A stretch of 64,000 bases of DNA from the NCBI RefSeq assembly GCF_900113245.1, contig NZ_FOOQ01000001.1, forward strand, positions 124,001 through 188,000, read 5' to 3'. The notes beneath the pieces are model-generated. The model worked only from the letters and a program-made list of their open reading frames with translations. It did not search any database and was not told where the DNA came from. The position numbers were made by a program, and so were the translations under genes. The stretch comes from Halopelagius inordinatus (GTDB taxonomy: Archaea; Halobacteriota; Halobacteria; Halobacteriales; Haloferacaceae). Position 1 is the first letter of the stretch; each line of letters opens with the position of its first letter. Of this stretch, positions 17,779 through 25,891 are shown in pieces.

Positions 17779-18774
17779 ATGTTTCGTATGGACATCCCTC
17801 CACCCTCTACGTCCGCCGCGTCGTTGACGCGGATGGTCCTCGTCGCTGGTCTCGCCCTCCTCCTCGTCGCCGCCCCCATCACGGGCCTCCTCGCGTGGGA
17901 GCCGGTCCAAGAGGGGAACGTCAAGGTAGTGAAAAAGTGGGGTGCGACGACCGGTGAGGTGTTCGAACCCGGCGCGCACTTCATCAACCCCGTCGCACAG
18001 TCCACGGTCCCGATTTCGGTCCGGCCCCAGTCGTACACGATGTCCTCGACACAGGGCGAAGGAAGCGTCAAGTCGAGAGACGACGCCATCACGGTGCTGA
18101 CAGAAGACGGTCTGCGTGCGGACATCGACGTGACCGTTCGGTACCGCGTCGACGCCGCGAACGCCGTCACGTTCCACCGCGAGTACCGGACGCTCGGAAC
18201 CGCAGAAGAGCGTCTCATCCGCCCGTCGATTCGCTCCGCGCTCCGGACCGAAGCCGGTCGGCTCCCGGTCACGGTCATCTACACCGGCGAGGGACAGACC
18301 CAACTGAAGACGGCCGCAGAGGACGCGCTTGCCGACGAGTTCGGCAACGCGGGACTCATCCTCGAAGCGGTGCAGGTCCGCAACGTCGAACTTCCCGACG
18401 AGTACGCCCAAGCCGTCGAACAAAAGGAGATAACCGAGCAACGACGTCAGCAGAAACAAGACGAGTTGGCCGTCGAAAAACTCGAAGCGGACCGAAAGCG
18501 AATCGAGGCGCGGGGCGAAGCCGACTCGAACCGCATCATCTCGCAATCGCTCGACCAACGGGTTCTCGCCCAGAAGTACATCGACAAACTCGACGAGACG
18601 GACACCGTCTACATCCCCGTCGGCGACGGCGGCTATCCGCAGTTCGTCCAATCGCTCGACGCCGCGGGCGCGCCGAGCAGTCAGTCGAGCCCGAACGTGA
18701 CGGTCACCGCCGACACGTCTCCGGACGCCGACGAACGCTCGAACGCGACGGCGACGCCCTCCGCGAACGCCTGA
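17779..18774 (+). CDS. SPFH/prohibitin family membrane protein
   Basis: 331 residues. One N-terminal transmembrane helix (about 17-38), then a band-7/PHB domain (about 45-220) with G-N-V-K-V-V-K-K-W-G, T-E-D-G-L-R-A-D-I-D-V-T-V-R-Y-R and Q-V-R-N-V-E-L-P. A coiled-coil segment with Gln/Lys/Glu heptads (about 210-255) follows, ending in a polar Ser/Asp/Thr-rich tail. Prohibitin-like proteins form membrane ring scaffolds, often around proteases. An alternative start three codons in (17788) is possible. Confidence 0.9.
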   Translation: MFRMDIPPPSTSAASLTRMVLVAGLALLLVAAPITGLLAWEPVQEGNVKVVKKWGATTGEVFEPGAHFINPVAQSTVPISVRPQSYTMSSTQGEGSVKSRDDAITVLTEDGLRADIDVTVRYRVDAANAVTFHREYRTLGTAEERLIRPSIRSALRTEAGRLPVTVIYTGEGQTQLKTAAEDALADEFGNAGLILEAVQVRNVELPDEYAQAVEQKEITEQRRQQKQDELAVEKLEADRKRIEARGEADSNRIISQSLDQRVLAQKYIDKLDETDTVYIPVGDGGYPQFVQSLDAAGAPSSQSSPNVTVTADTSPDADERSNATATPSANA

Positions 18775-18776
18775 CC

Positions 18777-19148
18777 GTGCGACTCGCGCGCGAACTCGCC
18801 GTCGTCGTGAGCCTCCTCGTCGTGGTCGGCGCACTCGTCCGGACGCCGGTCGGTCGGGTGGTTCTCCCGGCCGTCTCCGTCGCCGTCCTCGCGGCACTCG
18901 CGTGGGTGCTCTCGAAACCGGCGGCGTACCCGCGAACCGCCGTCGGCGTCCGCACTCGCGTCGTCGAATCCGCGGCGGACGGGGCAGAGAGCGGTGCCTC
19001 GCCGTCGTGCGTCGAGTGCGGAGACGCGGCGACGACTCGCCGCCGGTACGTGCGGGAGGGCGTCGTCCTCGGCGTCCCCCTTGTCCTCTTCGACGACGGC
19101 GAGAACGCCTACTGCGAGGACTGTCTCCGCTCGCTTTCGCGGGGTTGA
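18777..19148 (+). CDS. membrane protein with C-terminal zinc-binding cysteines
   Basis: 123 residues from a GTG two bases after the SPFH stop. Two hydrophobic helices (about 6-22 and 28-46), then a soluble tail with C-V-E-C (about 78-81) and C-E-D-C (about 112-115) pairs that could bind one zinc. Close spacing to the SPFH gene suggests co-translation and perhaps a partner role at the membrane. The family is not recognised. Confidence 0.7.
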   Translation: MRLARELAVVVSLLVVVGALVRTPVGRVVLPAVSVAVLAALAWVLSKPAAYPRTAVGVRTRVVESAADGAESGASPSCVECGDAATTRRRYVREGVVLGVPLVLFDDGENAYCEDCLRSLSRG

Positions 19149-19450
19149 CGGTCGCTCTCGGATGCTACAGGAGAGTCACCGTCGGGACGGTGACGACGCG
19201 CCGCCCTCGACGGCCGCTAGTCGGTTCCCGGCGAACCGACGGTCCGCGAACGCGTCCGCGAGGTGGACCTAATTGCCGTCGCTCGTGTGAGCGGATGCGA
19301 CGGCGTCGTTCAAAATATCACGCGGCGTACGGTACTGTTCGCCACGGAGTACCCGCCGCCCCCACGGCGGGCAGAGGTAGGTGGCGAACACGGGCCGCAA
19401 AGGTCGGTCGGAAATCCCCCGGTCGGCAGGTCACCGGGTCATCGGGCGCC
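19149..19450. other. 302-bp gap between convergent genes, hairpin-rich
   Basis: No credible protein is encoded. It contains perfect hairpins GTCACCGT-CGGG-ACGGTGAC (19175-19194) and CCCGCCG-loop-CGGCGGG (19352-19371). The string GGCGAACACGGGCCGCAAAG follows at 19382. The region could hold a structured RNA or only terminators of the two converging genes. Confidence 0.4.
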
Positions 19451-19705
19451 TCACGGCGTGACGGTGACGGTGCCCGTACTTTTCACCTCGACTCGGTAGC
19501 CGCAGTACGAGAACGCGACCCAGTACTCGTCTCCCACCTCCGAACGAGCGACTGCTTCGAGAACGTCGGGGTCTATCGTACCGTACAGCGGCGGCAGGTC
19601 GAGAGGGTCCCGACCCTCTTCCTGCGCGACGGCCGTGACCACGGCCACGGTCGCTTCTTCGTCTCCCACCTCGTATCTGTTGTGCGGTGATTCGTTGGAC
19701 TCCAT
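19451..19705 (-). CDS. HalOD1 output-domain protein
   Basis: 84 residues, acidic and soluble. E-A-T-V-A-V-V-T-A-V-A, the helix with D-P-L-D-L-P-P-L-Y-G-T-I-D-P-D-V-L (about residues 34-50) and the final F-S-Y-C-G-Y-R-V-E-V-K-S strand match the HalOD1 layout and the protein at 5339-5662. Presumed signalling output module of unknown chemistry. Stands alone with its own A/T-rich upstream region (about 19725-19830). Confidence 0.85.
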   Translation of the reverse strand: MESNESPHNRYEVGDEEATVAVVTAVAQEEGRDPLDLPPLYGTIDPDVLEAVARSEVGDEYWVAFSYCGYRVEVKSTGTVTVTP

Positions 19706-19875
19706 CCTCTACGACACGAGATGTACGCTGCCCCCATACTATCGACTTCTATCATGAGAGTGTCCCGGCGCACCGAGACTATCCATCTAGTATGTGCGCT
19801 CGCGGTCGGAATCCGACTCTTATACCCCTCGCGGCCGACTAGCAGTCGGGCGATGTCGGACGAGTTCGCCCTCTG

Positions 19876-20826
19876 TTACTCTCCGCGGCCGTCTCTCTCG
19901 TCGGGGAACGGCAGTTCGATCTTCTGTCCGTCGTCCGGGACGAACACCTCCCCGCCGCCGAACGCCTCGCGGGCCTCGTTCAGAATCGGTCCGGGGTCCC
20001 CCGCGTACCGCGAGGAGATGTGGGTGAGAGCGAGTCGCCGCGCGCCCGCCCGTGCCGCTATCTCGGCGGCCTCCCGCCCGGTCGAGTGACCGGTCGAACG
20101 CGCCCGGTCTGCCCACTCGTCGCCGAACGTGGCGTCGTGGACGAGGAGGTCGGGTCGGTCCACCGCCGCGACGGTTTCGTCGACGGGTCGGGTGTCGCCG
20201 GTGTAGACGACCGCGCGCCCGGGGCGCGGGTCGCCGACGACCTGTTCGGGGTCGACGACGGTTCCGTCGTCCAGTTCGACCGACTCCCCGGAGTGGAGGC
20301 GGCCGAACGCGGGGCCGACGGGGACGCCGAGTTCCTCGGCCCGTTCGCGATCGAACCGACCGGGTCTGTCGTCTTCGACGAGGGCGTACCCCATAGAGCG
20401 GACGTTGCGGTGTTCGGTCTCGAACGTCCGAACCTCGTACCCGTCGCCCGAGAGTGCGACGCTCCCCGGTCGGACCTCGTGGATGTTCACCGGGTAGCCC
20501 GGTTGGTACCCGCCCGCGTTCACGAGACTCCGGAGGTGTCGCTTCGCGCCCGGCGGCGCGTGGATGGCGATCGGGTCCTCGCGGTCGTTGAAGTCCCACG
20601 TCTGTATCAGCCCGGGAATCCCGAGAATGTGGTCGCCGTGGAGATGCGTGACGAAGAGGTGAGAGACGGTGAACCCGGTTCCGTAGCGCATCATCTGCCG
20701 TTGGGTCCCCTCGCCGCAGTCGAACAGCAGTCGCTCCCCCTCGCGGTTGACGAGGAGGGCACTCGGTCCCCGTTCCGTCGTCGGCACGGCGCCACCGGTC
20801 CCGAGAAACGTCACGCGCATCGACAT
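19876..20826 (-). CDS. rnz: ribonuclease Z (tRNA 3' endonuclease)
   Basis: 316 residues, the short RNase Z form. Metallo-beta-lactamase motif T-H-L-H-G-D-H (about 60-66), further metal ligands in V-Y-T-G-D-T-R and L-T-H-I-S-S-R-Y, and the N-terminal F-L-G-T-G-G-A-V-P-T-T-E-R typical of tRNase Z. It removes 3' trailers from pre-tRNAs, essential here since the tRNA gene in this window does not encode CCA. Two in-frame ATGs (20826, 20820) are equally plausible starts. Confidence 0.95.
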   Translation of the reverse strand: MSMRVTFLGTGGAVPTTERGPSALLVNREGERLLFDCGEGTQRQMMRYGTGFTVSHLFVTHLHGDHILGIPGLIQTWDFNDREDPIAIHAPPGAKRHLRSLVNAGGYQPGYPVNIHEVRPGSVALSGDGYEVRTFETEHRNVRSMGYALVEDDRPGRFDRERAEELGVPVGPAFGRLHSGESVELDDGTVVDPEQVVGDPRPGRAVVYTGDTRPVDETVAAVDRPDLLVHDATFGDEWADRARSTGHSTGREAAEIAARAGARRLALTHISSRYAGDPGPILNEAREAFGGGEVFVPDDGQKIELPFPDERDGRGE

Positions 20827-20937
20827 GCTCGGTGTTCAGATACGGTGGCGGTAAACCGTGTCGAATCGGCGATGCGGCCGTTCCGGCCTCGACCGGGGAG
20901 GGGGCATTTATTCCGTCAGCCGTCCTACCTCTCCGAC

Positions 20938-21486
20938 ATGAACGACCGGCACGAGAGGTCCCGCGACGGCGCCGAGGGAGCCTCGGCGGGCCGTCGGACG
21001 CAATCCGACGACGACGGCGAAGCGTGGTGGGACGGCGACGACTGGTGGGACGACTGGGACGAGGACGACGGCGAGTGGGCCGGTATCGCCTCCCTCCTCG
21101 TTCTCGGCCTCGGTCTCGCGTCGCTTTTCGGTCTCGTTCCCGTCGGTCCGTTCTGGGCCATCTTCGCCATCGGCTTCGCCGTCGTCGTCCCGTTGGTGGC
21201 CATCCTCGAACAGCGATACCGCGAGTCTCGCGCGTCCGCGGTGCCGCCCGAGTCAGAATCCCGACGCGAAGAGACCGACCGCTCCGACGGCGGCGAGTTC
21301 GACGACGCCCTCGCCAGAATCCGCGACCGGTACGCCCGCGGCGAACTCTCAGAGGAGCAGTTCGAGCGGAAACTCGAACTGCTGTTGGAGACGGAGACGC
21401 CGGAGGACGCCCGCGAACGCGTTCGACGCGTCCGAGAGGAACGCGCTCGGCGAGAGGCCGAGGCGGAGACGGAGTCTGAGTCGTAG
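20938..21486 (+). CDS. SHOCT-domain membrane protein
   Basis: 182 residues. Very acidic Trp/Asp-rich N-terminus (residues 30-48), two hydrophobic helices (about 50-67 and 70-92), then a SHOCT segment D-A-L-A-R-I-R-D-R-Y-A-R-G-E-L-S-E-E-Q-F (about 123-142) and a charged Arg/Glu helix. SHOCT is a short oligomerisation element. The role is unknown. Divergent from rnz. Confidence 0.8.
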   Translation: MNDRHERSRDGAEGASAGRRTQSDDDGEAWWDGDDWWDDWDEDDGEWAGIASLLVLGLGLASLFGLVPVGPFWAIFAIGFAVVVPLVAILEQRYRESRASAVPPESESRREETDRSDGGEFDDALARIRDRYARGELSEEQFERKLELLLETETPEDARERVRRVREERARREAEAETESES

Positions 21487-21519
21487 GGTTTCTTACCGTC
21501 CGACCGCTACCACCGACCG

Positions 21520-22563
21520 ATGGACGCGCCCCTGTGGACGGAGACGCACGCCCCGTCGCTGTCCGACCTCCCGCAGGCGGAGGTTCGCGAGCGATTGGGC
21601 CGAACGGTCGACGAACCGATGAACCTCGTACTGCAGGGGCCCCCGGGCGTCGGAAAGACCGCCGCGGTGCGGGCGGTGGCCCGCGAGGCCCACGACGACC
21701 CGGACAACGACTTAGTGGAGATAAACGTGGCCGACTTCTTCGGCCGCACGAAGAAACAGATTCGCGAAGACCCCCGGTTCGAGCAGTTTCTCACCGGTCG
21801 GAGCCGGATGGCGAAACGCGACATGATAAACCGCGTGCTGAAAGAGTCCGCTGGCTACGCACCCGTCTCCGGCGACTACAAGACGATTCTCTTAGACAAC
21901 GCCGAGGCCATCCGCGAGGACTTCCAGCAGGCGCTTCGCCGCGTGATGGAAAAGCACCACCGGACGACGCAGTTCGTCATCACGACGCGGCAACCGACGA
22001 AACTCATCCCGCCGATTCGCTCGCGGTGTTTCCCCGTCCCCGTCCGCGCGCCGACGAACGAGGAGACGAAAGCCGTCGTCCGCGATATCGCCGACGCCGA
22101 GGGCGTCTCCTACGAGGAGATGGCTCTCGACATCGTCGCCTCGAAGGCCAACGGCAACCTCCGGTACGCGATTCTCGCCGCACAGGACGCCGCAATCGAG
22201 GGCGACGGCGAGATAACGACGGCGTCAGCACAGGAGGCGCTCTCGTCCGCCGGCCACGACGACGACCTGAAGGACGTCTTAGAGACGGCCCGAGAGGGCG
22301 AGATTCGAGACGCCAGAAAGACGCTCACGACGCTCATAGACGACGAGGGGTACGGCGGACAGGAACTCCTTTCTGATCTCCTCCGCGTCGCCGACACGTA
22401 TCCCGAGGAGTTCGGAGACGGGAACCTGATCCGACTGCACCGCCTCGCCGGGAGCGTCGATTTGGACCTGGCGGAGGGACTCGACGCCCGCCTCCACCTC
22501 TCGCATCTCCTCTCTGCGTGGGCCGCCGGACAGACCGAACTCGACGAGGGGTCGCCGGCGTAG
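21520..22563 (+). CDS. rfcC: RFC-small-like clamp-loader ATPase with altered Walker B
   Basis: 347 residues. Walker A G-P-P-G-V-G-K-T-A (about 39-47) and the S-R-C motif (R-S-R-C-F-P) with trans-acting arginine are present, as are the later AAA lid and collar domains (about 220-340). The Walker B stretch reads I-L-L-D-N-A-E where functional RFC has D-E-A-D, so the catalytic Glu is replaced by Asn. Haloarchaea carry three RFC-type proteins; this divergent paralog may be a structural subunit. It ends directly before the next gene (22564). Confidence 0.85.
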   Translation: MDAPLWTETHAPSLSDLPQAEVRERLGRTVDEPMNLVLQGPPGVGKTAAVRAVAREAHDDPDNDLVEINVADFFGRTKKQIREDPRFEQFLTGRSRMAKRDMINRVLKESAGYAPVSGDYKTILLDNAEAIREDFQQALRRVMEKHHRTTQFVITTRQPTKLIPPIRSRCFPVPVRAPTNEETKAVVRDIADAEGVSYEEMALDIVASKANGNLRYAILAAQDAAIEGDGEITTASAQEALSSAGHDDDLKDVLETAREGEIRDARKTLTTLIDDEGYGGQELLSDLLRVADTYPEEFGDGNLIRLHRLAGSVDLDLAEGLDARLHLSHLLSAWAAGQTELDEGSPA

Positions 22564-23169
22564 ATGCGCTTTGCACCCGGCGTCCGGCGGTTCGGCCTCC
22601 CGGCGTTCGTCGCCGCCGCCCTCCTCTCGTTCGTCGCACCGCCCGCCGCCGTCGTCGCCCTCGCCGCCGGCGCGTTCACCCTCTGGTTCTTCCGCGACCC
22701 TGAGCGCCAGCCATCGACGTGGGGCGTCGTCTCCCCCGCCGACGGCCGCGTCTCCGTCGTCCGCGAGGAGGGCGAGCAGATTCGGCTCGGCGTGTTCATG
22801 AACGTCACCGACGTGCACGTCAACCGCGCGCCGTTCGACGGCACCGTCGAACGCGTGACGCACAGACCGGGTGCCCACCGCCCGGCGTTCTCGAAGGAGT
22901 CGGAGCGAAACGAACGCGTAGACGTGGACGTGACCACCGAGGACGGCCCGGCGGAACTGTCGCTCATCGCCGGCGCGTTCGCCCGCAGAATCCACCCGTA
23001 CGTCGAGGAGGGAGACGACCTGACGCGCGCCCAGCGAATCGGGCACATCGACTTCGGGAGTCGCGCCGACGTCCTCTTGCCGCCCGTCTACGACCGCGAG
23101 GACGTGTTGGTCGAGGTTGGCGACACCGTCCGGGCCGGCGAGTCCGTCGTCGCGCGGCGCGAGGAGTAA
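22564..23169 (+). CDS. asd: archaetidylserine decarboxylase (PSD-type)
   Basis: 201 residues, the short PssA-type PSD form. One or two N-terminal helices (about 10-45), W-F-F-R-D-P-E-R, S-P-A-D-G-R-V-S (about 58-65), F-M-N-V-T-D-V-H-V-N-R-A-P, and I-D-F-G-S-R-A-D-V, where cleavage before Ser would generate the pyruvoyl group. It converts archaetidylserine to archaetidylethanolamine. ATG follows the RFC-like stop directly, which is unusual because the two have no obvious functional link. Confidence 0.9.
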   Translation: MRFAPGVRRFGLPAFVAAALLSFVAPPAAVVALAAGAFTLWFFRDPERQPSTWGVVSPADGRVSVVREEGEQIRLGVFMNVTDVHVNRAPFDGTVERVTHRPGAHRPAFSKESERNERVDVDVTTEDGPAELSLIAGAFARRIHPYVEEGDDLTRAQRIGHIDFGSRADVLLPPVYDREDVLVEVGDTVRAGESVVARREE

Positions 23170-23273
23170 CCTCCTCGGGGCGGTGCTTGCGCCCGCTCTC
23201 GTCGTTTCGGTGCCTTCGCTCTCGTACTACCTCTCTCGGCGGCACGAACGCATCGGGTCGCCGTAGCCGCGTC

Positions 23274-24263
23274 TCACTCCCGAGAGAGCACGTGAACGTG
23301 GCGGACCAGAGAGCCGTGAACCCGCCGTTCGAACCGCTCTTCGACGCGCAAGCCGGCGTCTTCTGCGGCCTCCTCCCACGACCGGTCCGCCACGAGGACC
23401 GCCGAGGGTGCGACCCGAGCGACTTCCGAGAGCGCGCCCCCCACGAGGTCAGAGAGTTCGTGGCGCGCAATCTTCGACTGCCGACCGTACGGCGCGTCGA
23501 AGACGACGGCGTCCGCCGCGTCGTCGCGGAACGGCAGGTCCGTGGCGTCGCCGCGGACGACGTCCCAGTCGTCGGTCGGAAGGAGCGCAGAGAGGTTCTC
23601 CCGCGCCCCGCGGGCCATCTTCCACTGCGCGTCGCTTCCGAGGGCGCGCGCACCGACGAGGCCCGCCTCGACGAGGATGCCGCCGGTGCCGCACATCGGG
23701 TCCAGAACCGTCGCGTCCGGAAGCGCCCGGCCCGCGGCGACGTTGACGTACGCGCGGGCGTCGAGGGGGGCCATGCTCCCCGGTTGGAAGAACGGCCGGT
23801 CGGTGGGTCGCCTCTGGCCGAAGTCGCGGACGCTCGCGGCCACCTCCCACCCGAGAAAGCAGTCCTCGCCGGAGAAGACGGCCCGGAGTTCGTGGTCCGG
23901 GTCGTCTAAGTCCACCGAGAACCCCCGGTCTACGAGAACGCCACCGAGGGCGCGTTCGGCCTCGCTGGTGCTCGCGTCGGCCGTCGAACGGACGTTTCGG
24001 CCTCGGACGGCCACCGACCCCTCGCGGTCTATCGACGCCGCCTCCAACAGGGCGACGGCGCTCTCGACGCTCGCGTCCGTCCGACCGACGAGTTCGGCGA
24101 CGCGGTGGGTGTACGCGAGGTGGCGAACGCGTTCGGTCCGAACGCCGCGGGCGGTGGCGACGCCCGGCGCGACGACGGAGACGGCGTCCGCGGCGGCGCG
24201 GCGCGCTTCGAGTGCGGCGAACGCCTCGTCGTCGGCGTCGCCTGCGAGTTCGAGGCAGTACAC
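23274..24263 (-). CDS. trmG10: tRNA (guanine(10)-N(2))-dimethyltransferase
   Basis: 329 residues from GTG. THUMP-like N-terminal domain (about 45-140) followed by a Rossmann methylase with D-P-M-C-G-T-G-G (motif I) and D-A-P-Y-G-R-Q-S (motif IV, the N/D-P-P-Y slot). Both are typical of the archaeal Trm-G10/Trm11 family. It modifies G10 of tRNA using S-adenosylmethionine. The GTG was chosen because an ATG-started version adds a low-quality leader. Confidence 0.9.
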   Translation of the reverse strand: MYCLELAGDADDEAFAALEARRAAADAVSVVAPGVATARGVRTERVRHLAYTHRVAELVGRTDASVESAVALLEAASIDREGSVAVRGRNVRSTADASTSEAERALGGVLVDRGFSVDLDDPDHELRAVFSGEDCFLGWEVAASVRDFGQRRPTDRPFFQPGSMAPLDARAYVNVAAGRALPDATVLDPMCGTGGILVEAGLVGARALGSDAQWKMARGARENLSALLPTDDWDVVRGDATDLPFRDDAADAVVFDAPYGRQSKIARHELSDLVGGALSEVARVAPSAVLVADRSWEEAAEDAGLRVEERFERRVHGSLVRHVHVLSRE

Positions 24264-24392
24264 GGTCTGACCTGTCCGGCGGCGGCCATGAGAGTGTCGA
24301 TGCGGTACGACTCGGGAGGCGCGACGCCCGACTCGCCCGCACGTCGAGGCGAGGGAGAACACCGAAGGCGTCCGACGGAGTGTACCCGGACG

Positions 24393-24746
24393 ATGCCGTC
24401 TTCCGCCCTCCACGCCGCGCTCTCTTCTCTTCCCGCGCCGTCTCCGCTCGAACTGGCTCTCTGGGCTCTCGCCGTCGTGTTCTACGGCGTCGGCGACTAC
24501 GCGACGACCGTCGCGGCGGCGTCGCGTCCCGGGGCCAGAGAGCGGAATCCGATTCTCAGACGACTGTTCGCGGGCCGACTCTCACCGCTTGTCTCCTTCG
24601 CCCTCGTGAAAGCCGCCGCGTTCTGTCTCTTCTTCGCGGGCTACCTGTTCGTCGGCGTGCGGCCGATTCGCACCGCCATCCCCGGCGCCGTCGCAGTCGT
24701 CGGTATCGTCGTCACGGTACAGAATATCCGCGTGCTTCGGCGGTGA
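24393..24746 (+). CDS. DUF5658-like membrane protein
   Basis: 117 residues with three to four hydrophobic helices. The motif F-Y-G-V-G-D-Y-A-T-T (about 31-40) and E-R-N-P-I-L-R (about 51-57) fit the DUF5658 pattern (D-x2-T-T then E-x-N-P). The function of the family is unknown. Divergent from trmG10; its stop is 63 bp before the tbp start. Confidence 0.75.
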   Translation: MPSSALHAALSSLPAPSPLELALWALAVVFYGVGDYATTVAAASRPGARERNPILRRLFAGRLSPLVSFALVKAAAFCLFFAGYLFVGVRPIRTAIPGAVAVVGIVVTVQNIRVLRR

Positions 24747-24772
24747 CCTGATCTGTCAGGCTCCGCACCAAC

Positions 24773-24785
24773 CTTTTTAAAGGTT
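24773..24785 (+). promoter_or_regulatory. TATA-like box of tbp
   Basis: CTTTTTAAAGGTT is centred about 30 nt before the tbp ATG (24809), predicting a leaderless mRNA. The box is strong by archaeal standards. Confidence 0.65.
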
Positions 24786-24808
24786 AAATACGTCGTTTAA
24801 GTTGTCAC

Positions 24809-25372
24809 ATGACCGACCCCAAGGACACGATCAATATCGAGAACGTCGTAGCCTCGACCGGAATCGGTCAGGAACTCGACCTGCAGAGCGTCGCGATGGA
24901 CCTCGAAGGTGCGGATTACGACCCGGAACAGTTCCCGGGCTTGGTGTACCGCACGCAGAACCCGAAATCCGCCGCGCTCATCTTTCGCTCCGGCAAAATC
25001 GTCTGTACGGGCGCGAAATCGACGGACGACGTGCACGAGAGTCTCCACCTCGTCTTCGACAAACTCCGTGACCTCCAGATACCGGTCGACGAGGAACCGG
25101 ACATCACGGTCCAAAACATCGTCACCTCCGCGGACTTGGGCCGGAATCTGAACCTCAACGCCATCGCCATCGGTCTCGGGTTGGAGAACATCGAGTACGA
25201 ACCCGAGCAGTTCCCCGGTCTGGTGTACAGACTCGACGAACCGAGCGTCGTCGCACTGCTTTTCGGGTCGGGCAAACTCGTCATCACGGGCGGCAAGCAC
25301 CCCTCGGACGCCGAAGAGGCGGTCGACGAAATCGTCTCGCGACTGGGCGAACTCGGTCTGTTAGACGGCTGA
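24809..25372 (+). CDS. tbp: TATA-box-binding protein
   Basis: 187 residues made of two direct repeats of about 90 residues. Each contains N-I-V/E-N-V-V-A-S/T-S, D-Y/E-Y-x-P-E-Q-F-P-G-L-V-Y-R and the S-G-K-x-V-x-T-G-A/G-K block; repeat units begin near residues 7 and 97. It binds TATA boxes and nucleates transcription with TFB. Haloarchaea often have several TBPs; this one lacks an unusual tail and looks like the standard housekeeping type. Preceded by its own strong TATA-like box. Confidence 0.97.
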   Translation: MTDPKDTINIENVVASTGIGQELDLQSVAMDLEGADYDPEQFPGLVYRTQNPKSAALIFRSGKIVCTGAKSTDDVHESLHLVFDKLRDLQIPVDEEPDITVQNIVTSADLGRNLNLNAIAIGLGLENIEYEPEQFPGLVYRLDEPSVVALLFGSGKLVITGGKHPSDAEEAVDEIVSRLGELGLLDG

Positions 25373-25447
25373 ATCGCGAACCTGTCGTTCGACCGGCGTC
25401 GCATCGAAGTGTACGTGCCTAAGTTCCCGGCGTCCGTCGTCGCACAC

Positions 25448-25834
25448 ATGTCTCACCGCGCCGTGGTCCTGCAGTCCGGGTCCGCAGCAAGCGCAGTCGC
25501 CGTCGCCGGAACGCTCGCATCGTTGGCGCTGTTTCTCTCTCTCACCGCGTTCATCGCCGCCAGAAACGTCCTCGGCGACGACGCATCGGTTCGCAAATCG
25601 CTCGTCGTCGGCCCGATTCCCGCGGCCATCGCCGTCGTCTTCACCACCTACGAACTGAACTCGTTCGCCGGCGTGGCCCTCGCTCTCGCCGTCGTCGCGG
25701 CGACGGTGAAACTGCTCTACGGACGGTCGAACGGCCTCACCGCCTACGTGACGCTGCTTCACTTCGTCGTCACGGTCATCCTCGGGGCGGTGCTTTTCGC
25801 CGGTCTCACCCTCCTCTCTTCGGCCCCCGCGTAG
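25448..25834 (+). CDS. conserved haloarchaeal membrane protein (DUF7473-like)
   Basis: 128 residues with four hydrophobic helices (about 16-38, 45-66, 72-90, 100-122) and a polar loop A-A-R-N-V-L-G-D-D-A-S-V-R-K-S. No enzymatic motif. The DUF name is from memory and unverified. The ATG at 25448 is preferred over a more distant in-frame GTG because the leader before it is not hydrophobic. Confidence 0.7.
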   Translation: MSHRAVVLQSGSAASAVAVAGTLASLALFLSLTAFIAARNVLGDDASVRKSLVVGPIPAAIAVVFTTYELNSFAGVALALAVVAATVKLLYGRSNGLTAYVTLLHFVVTVILGAVLFAGLTLLSSAPA

Positions 25835-25891
25835 ACGCCCCCGCAGACCGGCGGTCACAGGCTTCAACCTCCCAGCGACACATCTCCCCGC

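Noticed and set aside
19260-19450. RNase P RNA candidate
   Set aside because: Short resemblance of GGCGAAC...GCAAAGG to the P10-P12 region, but the conserved helix-4 strands were not found; kept only as a general structured-RNA observation.
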